NCBI GenBank assembly: GCA_964458935.1
Contig: CAYWKS010000002.1
Span: 62,001-126,000 of the forward strand
Source of the DNA: CAYWKS01 sp964458935
GTDB lineage: Bacteria > Planctomycetota > Phycisphaerae > Phycisphaerales > Zrk34
DNA: 64,000 nt
Reading direction: 5' to 3'
Positions within the stretch are counted from its first letter, which is position 1. Each line of letters opens with the position of its first letter. The translations under genes were made by a program, and so were the position numbers. This document shows positions 1 through 7,965 of the stretch, in pieces. The notes beneath the pieces are model-generated. The model searched no databases. It was not told where the DNA came from and worked only from the letters and a program-made list of their open reading frames with translations.

Positions 1-2184
1 CATCAACACCGCGCTGGCCAGCGCCAGCGGCAGGAACCCCTCCGGCCCGACCGCCGACGCCCCGAGCAGCCCCACGATCACCCCCGCCGGGATCCAGTAC
101 GCCATCACGAAGAACAGCCCCGTCTCGGCGTTGATCCGCGCCATGCCCAGCGACATCAGCAGGAAGCTCACGATCAGCAGCGCCGCCAGCGGCCAGTCCA
201 GGCCGACGTACCGATAGAGCACGAACCCGGCCGCGACGCAGCAGACCACCATCGCCCGCGCCGCCCACGTCGCGTAAGCCGGCGTCGCCTTGCCGCGCGG
301 CAGGCCCACCATGCTCGTCGCCACGTTCGCGTAGTAGCCCCGCCCGATGTACAGGATCATCACCGCCAGACCCAGGAACGCCCCGAACCGCAGCATCGGG
401 CCCATGTCACTGGTCGTCCAGTTGTTCTCCACCGGCAGCCCGTTCGACAGCAGGATCGTGCCCAGGATGCCCCAGAACCACACGCTCAGACCCACGCTCA
501 GCGACACCTCCTTGTTCAGGAAATACGCGAACGCCATCGCCGACAACTGCAGCGTCGGCTCCCACGCGTGGCCCGGCTGATGCACCTTGCCCAGCGTCGG
601 GAACAGCTCCTTGAACCCGGTGAAATCGAACTGCAGCGGCAGCTCGGGGATCGGGTCGCCCACCCAGATGCTCAGCCCGTTGAGCGTGTGGATGCCCAGC
701 ACGAGCAGGAACCCCAGCCAGAACAGCTTGTTCGACATGATCGCCGGCAGCACCTTGTCGTCCGGCCGCTCGGTCACCTCCTCCATGAACCGCACGATCG
801 GGTAGCTCAACAGCTCCCGCTGCGACCACTGCGGGTGGACGATCACCGCCATGCACAGCACGGCGATCGTGAGCAGGATCGCGATCGTGCCCCAGGACAT
901 GATCGGATTCTTCCACGCCCACCACGGCAGCTTGGTCGGCGGCAGCGTCTGCTGCTCGCCCGTGCCGGTGCGGATGACGCTCGTGGAGTACACCCCGCCG
1001 AACCCGTCGTTGAGCAGCACCCCCGACCCCTCGGGCGCCGGCACGATCACGCTGAGCTGCCCGCGACCGGGCGGGGCGTTGGGGTCGGCGATGCGCTCGG
1101 TCGCCCGCGCCACCCGCGGCGCCAGCGCCACCAGCGCGGCGCGGTTCGCGTGACGCTCGGCGATCACCGCACGCAGATCAAAGTACTCGATCTTGGCCTG
1201 CGTCCGGGTCACCTCCAGCCGCAGCGGCGCAAGCTGCTCCTCGAGCTCCCGCACCGCCTCGTACGCCTCGTCGCGCTGGGCGTCCCGTTCGGCGACGGCG
1301 TCCCGCAGGTCTTCGACCCGGCCGGCGCCGTCGCCGCCCTGGGCGCGGTTCAACCGCTCTCGCGCCGCGGCCAGCTCGTCGTTGACCTGCCTCAGCGCCG
1401 CCCGCCGCTCGTCCAGTCGCGGGCCCAGCTCCGCCGACCGCGCCGCGAGCGCCTGCTTATGTTGGGCCAGCTCGGCCTCGAGCTGCTCGACCTTGGCCAG
1501 CGCCGCGTCGCGCTCCTCCAGGTCCTCGATCGCCTCGGGCGGCAGCTTCTCACGCCCGACCGCCGCGGCCAAACCGGCGCCGTCGGTCAACGAGGTCGGT
1601 TCGATCGTCGACTCGTTGAGGATCTGCAGCAGCCGCCGCTTGTTGCCGGCCTGCTGCAAGGCGTCCTCGCGGCCCAGCTCGCGCACCAGCAGACGATCCT
1701 GCTCGCTCATCGACCCGGCCAGGTGCCGCTGCAGCGGGCTGGCCGGGCTTTCGATCGCCGCGACGAACTCGCCGTGCAGCGTCGGCCAGTCGCGGACGTG
1801 GCCCGACGCGACCTCCGCCGACCCGCCCGGCAGGTAGCTCATCACCTGCGCCGACTGCCAGGCCGTCTGGCTCGGGTACTCGTGCACCGGGATCGTCACG
1901 GTCGAGAAGAAGGTCCGGAAGAAGTTCGCGCCCGGCCAGGCGCAGACCATCAGCCCCATCGCCGCGATGATCGCCAGCTCACGGGGCTTGAGCGTCCATC
2001 TGACCCCCAGCAACCCCAGCAGGGGGTTGAGCAGCAACAGCATCAGCAGCACCAGGCCGAACACCCCGATCGGCAGGTGGTTGCCGATCAATTGCGTCTG
2101 TTGAATGACCCAGTCATTGAAGTACGTGGCCGAGGCGATGAACGCGGCCAGAGCGAATCCCAGTATGACTGCGCGAGCCTTCAA
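1..2184 (-). CDS. Large polytopic membrane protein, DUF6785-like (3' end outside window)
   Basis: The reading frame enters from the left edge; 728 codons are present. A TTG start at 2184 is chosen because GAGGAA lies 8 nt upstream and no ATG is near. Two hydrophobic helices at the N-terminus (about residues 5-25 and 38-60) are followed by a soluble region of roughly 300 residues with a charged, probably coiled-coil stretch (about 225-335), then by many membrane helices starting after a KLPWWAWKNPIMSWGT segment. This architecture resembles the uncharacterised DUF6785/DUF6784 proteins common in Planctomycetes; that assignment is from memory of the family and is moderate. Function is unknown; a transporter-like role is only a guess from the number of helices. 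Confidence 0.65.
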   Translation of the reverse strand, partial: MKARAVILGFALAAFIASATYFNDWVIQQTQLIGNHLPIGVFGLVLLMLLLLNPLLGLLGVRWTLKPRELAIIAAMGLMVCAWPGANFFRTFFSTVTIPVHEYPSQTAWQSAQVMSYLPGGSAEVASGHVRDWPTLHGEFVAAIESPASPLQRHLAGSMSEQDRLLVRELGREDALQQAGNKRRLLQILNESTIEPTSLTDGAGLAAAVGREKLPPEAIEDLEERDAALAKVEQLEAELAQHKQALAARSAELGPRLDERRAALRQVNDELAAARERLNRAQGGDGAGRVEDLRDAVAERDAQRDEAYEAVRELEEQLAPLRLEVTRTQAKIEYFDLRAVIAERHANRAALVALAPRVARATERIADPNAPPGRGQLSVIVPAPEGSGVLLNDGFGGVYSTSVIRTGTGEQQTLPPTKLPWWAWKNPIMSWGTIAILLTIAVLCMAVIVHPQWSQRELLSYPIVRFMEEVTERPDDKVLPAIMSNKLFWLGFLLVLGIHTLNGLSIWVGDPIPELPLQFDFTGFKELFPTLGKVHQPGHAWEPTLQLSAMAFAYFLNKEVSLSVGLSVWFWGILGTILLSNGLPVENNWTTSDMGPMLRFGAFLGLAVMILYIGRGYYANVATSMVGLPRGKATPAYATWAARAMVVCCVAAGFVLYRYVGLDWPLAALLIVSFLLMSLGMARINAETGLFFVMAYWIPAGVIVGLLGASAVGPEGFLPLALASAVLM

Positions 2185-2249
2185 CAGGTGCTTTCCTCAA
2201 ACGGCTGGGGTGGAGGCCCTCAGGCGCCGCGGGCGGTTACGGACCGCAA

Positions 2250-2278
2250 ATACTCCGTGCTCGTCCGATCCCTGTCAA
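2250..2278 (-). promoter_or_regulatory. Sigma70-type promoter for the partial membrane protein gene
   Basis: On the minus strand a perfect TTGACA (2273-2278) is followed after 17 bp by GAGTAT (2250-2255), or after 18 bp by AGTATT. Transcription would start near 2243, giving a leader of about 60 nt before the TTG at 2184. Confidence 0.55.
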
Positions 2279-2385
2279 CCACGGCGGGCGGCGGCGCGCA
2301 CCGACGCCTCGGCGGCCTGCGTATCCTGGTGGTTTTCCTCGTCGACGCGCCTCAATAAGGTTCGAGCGGCGGCAGGGCCCGGCGT

Positions 2386-3006
2386 TCAAACACCACGCCG
2401 GAAATGCTCGTTCTGCACGTCGATCACGATATTCAGAACATCGCGCAGCACCTCGGCCGGCGAGTTCTGAGCGTTGACCTTCGCCTTCAGATCGTCGGTG
2501 TAGTGGTCGAGCACCGGCGCGGTCTCCGCCCGGTACACATCCCACCGGTGACGGATGACGTCCTCGCGGGCGTCGTCGAGACGGTTCTCCTTCAACGCTC
2601 GACGACGTAGACGCTCGATCATCGCCTCCTCGTTCGGACAATTCAGGTCGATCAGCTTCAGGACCTGCAGACGGCGGTCCATCATGTCGGCCTGGTGAAC
2701 GTTGCGGGGGATGCCGTCGAGCACGAGGATGTCGTGCTCGGGCTTGTAGCCGCCGCTGCTGCGCTGGGCGTTGATGTGCTCGGACCAGAGTTCCACGGTC
2801 GTTTCGTCGGGCACCAGCTCGCCGCGCGAGGAGTATTCGAGAAAGACCTTGCCCATGGGGCTGTGGGGGTTGATCCGCCGGAACACGTCCCCGCAGGCGC
2901 AGTGGTAGAATCCGGGGATCGCGCCCAGGGCCTTGCCTTGCGTTCCCTTGCCCGAGCCGGGCGGTCCGAACAGCAGCACGGTCGGATATCGGACGGTATC
3001 GGACAC
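2386..3006 (-). CDS. adk: Adenylate kinase-type nucleoside monophosphate kinase
   Basis: A 206-residue protein that should transfer phosphate from ATP to AMP or a related NMP in the cytoplasm. The P-loop GPPGSGKGTQ sits at the very N-terminus, followed by the NMP-binding CGDVFRR segment, the DGIPRN motif and a short arginine-rich lid (RLRRRALKENRLDD). A GTG start at 3006 is chosen because AGGAG lies just upstream and because the open frame further upstream is low-complexity and overlaps the neighbouring gene. The lid is short and lacks zinc cysteines. The substrate nucleotide is inferred from family only. Confidence 0.88.
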   Translation of the reverse strand: MSDTVRYPTVLLFGPPGSGKGTQGKALGAIPGFYHCACGDVFRRINPHSPMGKVFLEYSSRGELVPDETTVELWSEHINAQRSSGGYKPEHDILVLDGIPRNVHQADMMDRRLQVLKLIDLNCPNEEAMIERLRRRALKENRLDDAREDVIRHRWDVYRAETAPVLDHYTDDLKAKVNAQNSPAEVLRDVLNIVIDVQNEHFRRGV

Positions 3007-3045
3007 GATGGGCTCCTGTGGCGTTGGCGGCGCGTGGGGGCCAGT

Positions 3046-3074
3046 ACTATAAATCGAACCTCCTCCTCCATCAA
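3046..3074 (-). promoter_or_regulatory. Sigma70-type promoter for the adenylate kinase gene
   Basis: Minus-strand TTGATG (3069-3074), 17 bp, TATAGT (3046-3051). The -35 box overlaps the end of the upstream lipoprotein gene. A transcript would begin near 3039 and carry a leader of about 33 nt with an AGGAG ribosome site. Confidence 0.55.
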
Positions 3075-3535
3075 CGCGGCATGTAGCGCTCCACGTCCTG
3101 GAGGGGATCGGTCTGCGGCGGGGGCAACCGGTCGCGGCCGGGCGCCAGCGTGACCAGCACAGTCCGCTTGTTGGGCGGCAACGGCAGGACCCGGTACGCC
3201 GAATCCCGCTCGCTAGCGCGAACCTCCACGAGGACGTCGTATTCGAGCACGCCGGCACCCGTGGCGTCGATCGGCACGGCGAACCGCCCGTCTTCGCCGG
3301 TGCTCACCGTGCCGACCAGCTCGCCCCCGAGGCTCTGGGGATCGAGCATGATCCGGACCGAGGCGCCGCCGATCGGCGGGCCCGCCAGGCGGGGGTCGTC
3401 GCCGCGGACCACCGCCACCTCCGACGCGGCGCCCTCGACCACGCGGCCGGTCAGCACGTAGCCCCCGCACCCGTAGGCGCCCAACGCCAGCAGCATTGCC
3501 GCGGTCAGCCCTCGCGCCGATCGACCGATCCTCAT
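3071..3535 (-). CDS. Small secreted or lipid-anchored protein with a regulatory-like beta domain
   Basis: A 154-residue protein with an N-terminal hydrophobic signal (residues about 8-22) ending in GAYGC, a plausible but imperfect lipobox. The rest, with VRIMLDPQSL and GTVSTGEDGRFAVPI, resembles the carboxypeptidase-regulatory-like/transthyretin-like beta sandwich often found in planctomycete exported proteins. Its ATG overlaps the scpB stop as ATGA, so it is likely translated by coupling with scpB, although a functional link is not apparent. No specific function can be assigned. Confidence 0.7.
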   Translation of the reverse strand: MRIGRSARGLTAAMLLALGAYGCGGYVLTGRVVEGAASEVAVVRGDDPRLAGPPIGGASVRIMLDPQSLGGELVGTVSTGEDGRFAVPIDATGAGVLEYDVLVEVRASERDSAYRVLPLPPNKRTVLVTLAPGRDRLPPPQTDPLQDVERYMPR

Positions 3536-4089
3536 GGCTGGGTCAACTCCTCGGTCTTGGGCAGGTCCTTCAGCGACGACAGCCCGAAGACCTCAAGAAA
3601 CTGCTTGGTCGTGCCGTAGAGCATGGGCCGGCCAAGCTCCTCGGCCCGGCCGACGATCTTCACCAGGCCGCGGTCCATGAGCGACCGCAGCACTTCGCCC
3701 GACGCCACGCCGCGGATCGACTCGATGTCGGCGCGAAGCACCGGCTGGCGGTATGCGACGATCGCCAGGGTTTCCAGGGCGGCGGGGCTGAGCTTGCTGT
3801 CGGCCCGCGTCTTGTGAAGCCGCGCCAGCACCGGCTGGTGCTCCGGCTGGGTGAGCACCTGGTAGCCCCCGGCGACCTGCTCGATGCGGAACGATCGGCC
3901 GGTCTGCTCGTAGGTGCGGTTCAGCGCCTCGACCGCCGGCCCGATCGGCTTGGCCGATTCCAACTCCAGCGCGTCGGCGATCTTGCCGGCGGTGATCGGC
4001 CGATCCACCGTCATCAGCACCGCTTCGACCGACGATGCGATCGCCTGCGTGTCCGCGTGCGTGTCCGTGGCGTTCTGCTGCTCGCTCAT
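3532..4089 (-). CDS. scpB: Segregation and condensation protein B
   Basis: A 185-residue protein of the ScpB family, the winged-helix partner of ScpA in the SMC condensin complex. Diagnostic segments are ALETLAIVAYRQPVLRADIESIRGV and the C-terminal GRPMLYGTTKQFLEVFGLSSL, each read in part here. An ATG at 4089 is chosen over the upstream in-frame starts because homology begins there. That ATG stands exactly 7 nt after TACAAT, suggesting a leaderless mRNA. scpA is not in the window; the downstream lipoprotein gene overlaps by 4 nt. Confidence 0.93.
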   Translation of the reverse strand: MSEQQNATDTHADTQAIASSVEAVLMTVDRPITAGKIADALELESAKPIGPAVEALNRTYEQTGRSFRIEQVAGGYQVLTQPEHQPVLARLHKTRADSKLSPAALETLAIVAYRQPVLRADIESIRGVASGEVLRSLMDRGLVKIVGRAEELGRPMLYGTTKQFLEVFGLSSLKDLPKTEELTQP

Positions 4090-4096
4090 CACGGTC

Positions 4097-4102
4097 ATTG
4101 TA
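4097..4102 (-). promoter_or_regulatory. TACAAT -10 element 7 nt before the scpB ATG
   Basis: On the minus strand TACAAT is followed by 7 nt and the ATG at 4089. This would place transcription start on or next to the start codon. No convincing -35 box is visible. The same spacing recurs at 9411, 31689 and 58120. Confidence 0.5.
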
Positions 4103-4175
4103 ACGCAGCGGTCGCACGGGCGCACCATGCGGCGGTGTGGGGTACGATCCGCGATCGCCACCGGGAGGTCCGCCG

Positions 4176-4865
4176 TTGCGTGTGCACATCGCCATCGTCC
4201 GCCCGCCGTATGACCGGCTCATCGTCGACGGCCGCAAGGTGATCGAGAGCCGCTTCACGAAGGTGGCCTGCCCGCCGTTCGGCTGGGTGACGCCCGGCGA
4301 CGTGGTATACGTCAAGCGGGCGGGCGGCCCGTTCGTCGCCCGCGCCGAGGCGGCGCAGGTCCTGGCGGTCGATCGGCTCACCCCGGCGCGCGTCGACGAG
4401 CTGGTCGCGCGGTACAACCGAGGGATCTGCGGGGAGGCGGCGTACTGGCGAGGGGTCCGGCGGACGGCGAAGTTCGCCACGCTCGTGTGGCTGCGCGAGG
4501 TGCGGCCGACCGGTGCGGCGCCGCGGTACCGGCCGATCCACATGCGCGCCTGGTACGTGCTCGACGCCGACGCCGACCCGCTGCCCGACGGGGCGCCCTT
4601 GAGCGTGGCGCTGACGCCCGGTTGCTTCACCCGGGGCTACCTCCGCGTCGGGGCGATCCTCGACGCGCTCGGCGACGCGGCTTCGGTGCAACTGGCCCTG
4701 GCCGACGGGCCGACGCTCCAACGCCGCATCGACCGCAACAAGAAGATGATCCGCTGGGCGGGCTGGCCCGACTGGTTCGCCCGCCACCACCTCCGCCCCG
4801 GCGACCGCGTAGAATGGTCTCGCCGCGATCGTGGCTGGATGCTCACGCCCGCCCGCCAGAGTTGA
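4176..4865 (+). CDS. ASCH/PUA-like domain protein of unknown function
   Basis: A 229-residue protein. The N-terminal half reads like an ASCH-type beta barrel: KVIESRFTK, then PPFGWVTPGDVVYVKRAGGPFVARAEA, typical of a small RNA- or nucleotide-binding fold. The C-terminal half (NKKMIRWAGWPDW, LRPGDRVEWSRR) is a second conserved-looking block that I do not recognise. A TTG start at 4176 is chosen because GGGAGG is 7 nt upstream. It is followed after 3 nt by the isomerase gene. Function unknown; a role in RNA modification or binding is inference from the fold. Confidence 0.65.
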   Translation: MRVHIAIVRPPYDRLIVDGRKVIESRFTKVACPPFGWVTPGDVVYVKRAGGPFVARAEAAQVLAVDRLTPARVDELVARYNRGICGEAAYWRGVRRTAKFATLVWLREVRPTGAAPRYRPIHMRAWYVLDADADPLPDGAPLSVALTPGCFTRGYLRVGAILDALGDAASVQLALADGPTLQRRIDRNKKMIRWAGWPDWFARHHLRPGDRVEWSRRDRGWMLTPARQS

Positions 4866-4868
4866 CCC

Positions 4869-5726
4869 ATGCACATCCGACAGCTCGCCTTCTCCACCAA
4901 CGCCTTCAAGCAGACCGACGTGACCGACGCGGTGCGGACGATCGGGTCGCTGGGCTACCGCGGCGTGGAGATCATGGCCGATGCGCCGCACATGAGGCCC
5001 GACACGTTCACCGACGCCGAGGCGCGCGAACTCCGCCGCGTGCTCGACGGCGAGGGCCTGGCCGTCAGCAACGTCAACAACTTCACCGGTTTCGCGTTCG
5101 GCGACGGCGACACGTATCACCCCACGTGGGTGGAGCCCGAGCCGGCGCGGCGGCGGCAGCGGATCGACTTCACCCGTCGCGCGATCGAGCTGGCCGCGGC
5201 CATCGGCGGCGACCGCGTCAGCCTTCAGCCCGGCGGGCCGTACGTCGGACGCGACCGCGATGAATTGGGCGAGCTGTTCGCCGAGGGCCTGAACGCGTGT
5301 CTCGACACGGCGCGGGCGTGCGGCGTCACGGTCGGCATCGAGCCCGAGCCGGGCCTGTTCATCGAGACCGCCGCGCAGTTCGACGCGTTCAAGCGGCGGC
5401 ACTTGCCCGACGAGCCGCGCGTGGCGATGAACTGCGACATCGGCCACCACTTCTGCGTCGGCGAGCCGCCCGATCGGGTCATCCGCGACTTCCGGGCATC
5501 GATCGGGCACGTGCACGTCGAGGACATCGCCGCGTCGCGCGTGCATCAGCACCTGGTGCCCGGCGACGGGGCGATCGACTTCGCCGCGGTCTTCAACGCG
5601 CTCGACGCGGTCGGGTACGATGGGTGGGTGACGGTCGAGTTGTACCCGTTCACTACGACGGCGGCGGACGTCGCCGGCCGCGCCATCGCGTACCTCAGGC
5701 CCATGCTCAACGGAACCGACTCGTGA
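4869..5726 (+). CDS. Sugar phosphate isomerase/epimerase family protein (TIM barrel)
   Basis: A 285-residue protein of the xylose isomerase-like/AP endonuclease 2 TIM-barrel family. Recognisable metal-site regions are GYRGVEIMAD, the GIEPEPGLF strand, NCDIGHHFCVGE, HVHVEDI and the final WVTVELYPF. Substrate cannot be predicted from sequence. It starts 3 nt after the ASCH-like gene and its TGA overlaps the GTG of nadC, so all three are probably on one message. Confidence 0.8.
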   Translation: MHIRQLAFSTNAFKQTDVTDAVRTIGSLGYRGVEIMADAPHMRPDTFTDAEARELRRVLDGEGLAVSNVNNFTGFAFGDGDTYHPTWVEPEPARRRQRIDFTRRAIELAAAIGGDRVSLQPGGPYVGRDRDELGELFAEGLNACLDTARACGVTVGIEPEPGLFIETAAQFDAFKRRHLPDEPRVAMNCDIGHHFCVGEPPDRVIRDFRASIGHVHVEDIAASRVHQHLVPGDGAIDFAAVFNALDAVGYDGWVTVELYPFTTTAADVAGRAIAYLRPMLNGTDS

Positions 5727-6634
5727 CCGACGACCCGAACGCGAAGGACGCGTCGGCGGTGTTCGCGGCGATCGCCGACGACGGCCGGCTGGCGACGCTG
5801 ATCGACATGGCGCGGGCCGAAGACCTGGGCGACCGGGGCGACCTGTCGAGCGCGGCGTGCATCGATGCGTCGCGGGGGGGCGTCGGCGTCATCCGCGCGC
5901 GGCAGGCGGGTGTGCTCGCGGGCCTGCCGATCGTTTGCCGCGTGGCCGAAGCCTATGACCCGGCGCTGGGCGTCGATCTTCGGGCCGCGGACGGCGACGC
6001 TGTGGCGGCGGGCGATGCCGTGGCCGCGGTCCGCGGTCCGCTGCGGGCGATCCTCGCCGCCGAGCGGGTCATGCTCAACTTCCTCACGCACCTGTCGGGC
6101 ATAGCGACGCTGACCCGCCGCTACGTCGACGCGTGCGCGGGCACGCGCGCCGCGGTCTACGACACGCGGAAGACGCTGCCGGGGTACCGGGCCCTGGCCA
6201 AGTACGCGGTCGTGTGCGGTGGGGGCCGGCGCCACCGGCTCGGGCTGCACGACGCGGTGCTGATCAAGGACAACCACCTCGCCGGCGCGGACCTGGCCGC
6301 CGCGGTCGGGCGGGCGGTCGACGCATCGCGTCGGCTCGATCCGCCGCCGGCGTTCGTCGAGGTCGAGGTCGACACGCTCGAGCAGTTCCGCGTCGTGCTC
6401 GATATCGGCCCGGACGTCGTGCTGCTGGACAACATGACGCTCGACGACCTGGCCCGCGCGGTCGCGATGCGCGACCAGGCCAACCCGCCCGTCCAACTCG
6501 AAGCCAGCGGCGGGGTCGACCTCCAGACCATCGGTGCGATCGCCCGGACCGGCGTCGACCGCATCGCCGTCGGCGCGATCACGCATTCGGCCCCCGCGCT
6601 CGACCTGGGCCTGGACATCACGGACACCCCATGA
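5723..6634 (+). CDS. nadC: Nicotinate-nucleotide pyrophosphorylase (carboxylating)
   Basis: A 303-residue quinolinate phosphoribosyltransferase, making nicotinate mononucleotide, CO2 and PPi from quinolinate and PRPP in NAD synthesis. Visible signatures include AERVMLNFLTHLSGIAT, the DTRKTLPGYR loop, CGGGRRHRLGLHDAVLIKDNH, the VEVEVDTLEQ strand, LLDNM and EASGGV. The GTG start overlaps the preceding stop as GTGA. nadA and nadB are not in the window. The downstream AMMECR1 gene overlaps by ATGA. Confidence 0.95.
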   Translation: MTDDPNAKDASAVFAAIADDGRLATLIDMARAEDLGDRGDLSSAACIDASRGGVGVIRARQAGVLAGLPIVCRVAEAYDPALGVDLRAADGDAVAAGDAVAAVRGPLRAILAAERVMLNFLTHLSGIATLTRRYVDACAGTRAAVYDTRKTLPGYRALAKYAVVCGGGRRHRLGLHDAVLIKDNHLAGADLAAAVGRAVDASRRLDPPPAFVEVEVDTLEQFRVVLDIGPDVVLLDNMTLDDLARAVAMRDQANPPVQLEASGGVDLQTIGAIARTGVDRIAVGAITHSAPALDLGLDITDTP

Positions 6635-7233
6635 CCGCCGACGCCGATGCATCGCGACAGGACTACTCACCCGCTCAGCGTGCGCGGATACTCGCCGTCG
6701 CGCGCCGCGGCGTCGAAGCGGGTGTACGCCGACAGCGCTGCACGCCGGACGTCGGCCCGGACGAGGCGTACCTCCGCGCGCCGCGCGGGTGCTTCGTGAC
6801 GCTCCGCCGCCGGTCGGACGGCGAGCTCCGCGGGTGCATCGGCACCTTCGACCAGGCCACCCCGCTGATCGACAACCTGCTCACGATGGGCGCCGCGGCG
6901 ACGCGCGACCCGCGGTTCGCCGCGAACCCGGTGCGGCCCGACGAGATGGATCGGCTCCGCATCGCCGTCTCGATCCTCACACCCCGCGTGCGCGTGGGGA
7001 ACCCGCTGACGATGCGGCCGGGCGTCGACGGCATCTACATCCTCGCGCCGGACAATCCCGCGTCCGGCGGCGGCTGCTTCCTCCCCGACGTGGCATCCGA
7101 GATGGGCTGGGACGCGGCGACGACGCTGTCGATGTGTTGCCGCCACAAGATGGGCCTGCCCGCCGACGCCTGGCGACCGCCGACCGACCTGGCGTTCTAC
7201 ACCTTCGGCGCGATCGCGATCGCCGAGCCATGA
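6631..7233 (+). CDS. AMMECR1 domain protein
   Basis: A 200-residue stand-alone AMMECR1 domain. The family hallmark is the segment around LRGCIGTF, with the upstream PRGCFVTLRR and downstream DPRFAANPV and LRIAVSILTP. In many bacteria this domain accompanies a Memo-like and a radical-SAM protein; here neither partner is present and the gene is instead translationally coupled (ATGA on both sides) between nadC and rsmG. The biochemical activity of the family is not established. Confidence 0.88.
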   Translation: MTADADASRQDYSPAQRARILAVARRGVEAGVRRQRCTPDVGPDEAYLRAPRGCFVTLRRRSDGELRGCIGTFDQATPLIDNLLTMGAAATRDPRFAANPVRPDEMDRLRIAVSILTPRVRVGNPLTMRPGVDGIYILAPDNPASGGGCFLPDVASEMGWDAATTLSMCCRHKMGLPADAWRPPTDLAFYTFGAIAIAEP

Positions 7234-7955
7234 CGCTGACGCCCACGAACCAGTTCGACGCCGGCCTCGAAGCGCTGCACCTCAGCGTCAGCGCCGACGA
7301 GCGCGCCGCACTCGGTCGCTACCTGCACCGGCTGCTGGAGACCAATAAGCAGTTCAACCTGACGGCGATCCGCGACCCCGACGAAGCGTGGATGCGCCAC
7401 ATCCTCGACAGCCTGTCGTTGATCCGGTTCCTCCACGCCGATGACCCCGATCCGGCTCGCCTCATCGACGTCGGCAGCGGCGGGGGCCTGCCCGGCGTCC
7501 CCATCGCCATCACCCAACCCCACCTCCACGTCAGCCTCTGCGAAGCCACCGGCAAGAAGGCGCGATTCCTGCAGGCCGTCGCCGACGACCTGGGGCTCGA
7601 TCGCCTGGCGATCATCAACGACCGCGCCGAGACGATCGGCCAGGACAAGCGCCACCGCCAGCGGTACGACATCGCCGTCGCGCGGGCGATCGGTCCGATG
7701 CGCGTGCTGCTGGAGTTGACGCTGCCGCTGGTCGCCGTCGGCGGGCGGGTGCTCGCCATGAAGGGACGCAAGGTCGAAGCCGAACTCGACGAGGCCGGCG
7801 ATGCGTTGATGACGCTCGGCGGCGGGGCGGTCGAGCTGTACGAAGCTCTGCCGGGCCTCGACGCCGACGCCGTCATCGTCGAGGTCACCAAGACCGACCC
7901 CACCCCGCGCGACTACCCCCGCCGGCCCGGCGAGCCCAAGACCAACCCGCTGTAA
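7230..7955 (+). CDS. rsmG: 16S rRNA (guanine527-N7)-methyltransferase
   Basis: A 241-residue SAM-dependent methyltransferase of the RsmG/GidB family that modifies G527 of 16S rRNA. Visible signatures: NKQFNLTAIRDPDEAWMRHILDSL (read in part), the SAM-binding DVGSGGGLPGVPIA, ATGKKARFLQ and VARAIGP. The ATG overlaps the AMMECR1 stop as ATGA. It converges on the sulfatase gene with only 10 nt between the two stops. Confidence 0.95.
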   Translation: MTLTPTNQFDAGLEALHLSVSADERAALGRYLHRLLETNKQFNLTAIRDPDEAWMRHILDSLSLIRFLHADDPDPARLIDVGSGGGLPGVPIAITQPHLHVSLCEATGKKARFLQAVADDLGLDRLAIINDRAETIGQDKRHRQRYDIAVARAIGPMRVLLELTLPLVAVGGRVLAMKGRKVEAELDEAGDALMTLGGGAVELYEALPGLDADAVIVEVTKTDPTPRDYPRRPGEPKTNPL

Positions 7956-7965
7956 CACCGCCGCG

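Noticed and set aside
568..2358. 596-codon plus-strand open frame
   Set aside because: Composition is that of a shadow frame in high-GC DNA, opposite the DUF6785-like gene on the minus strand.
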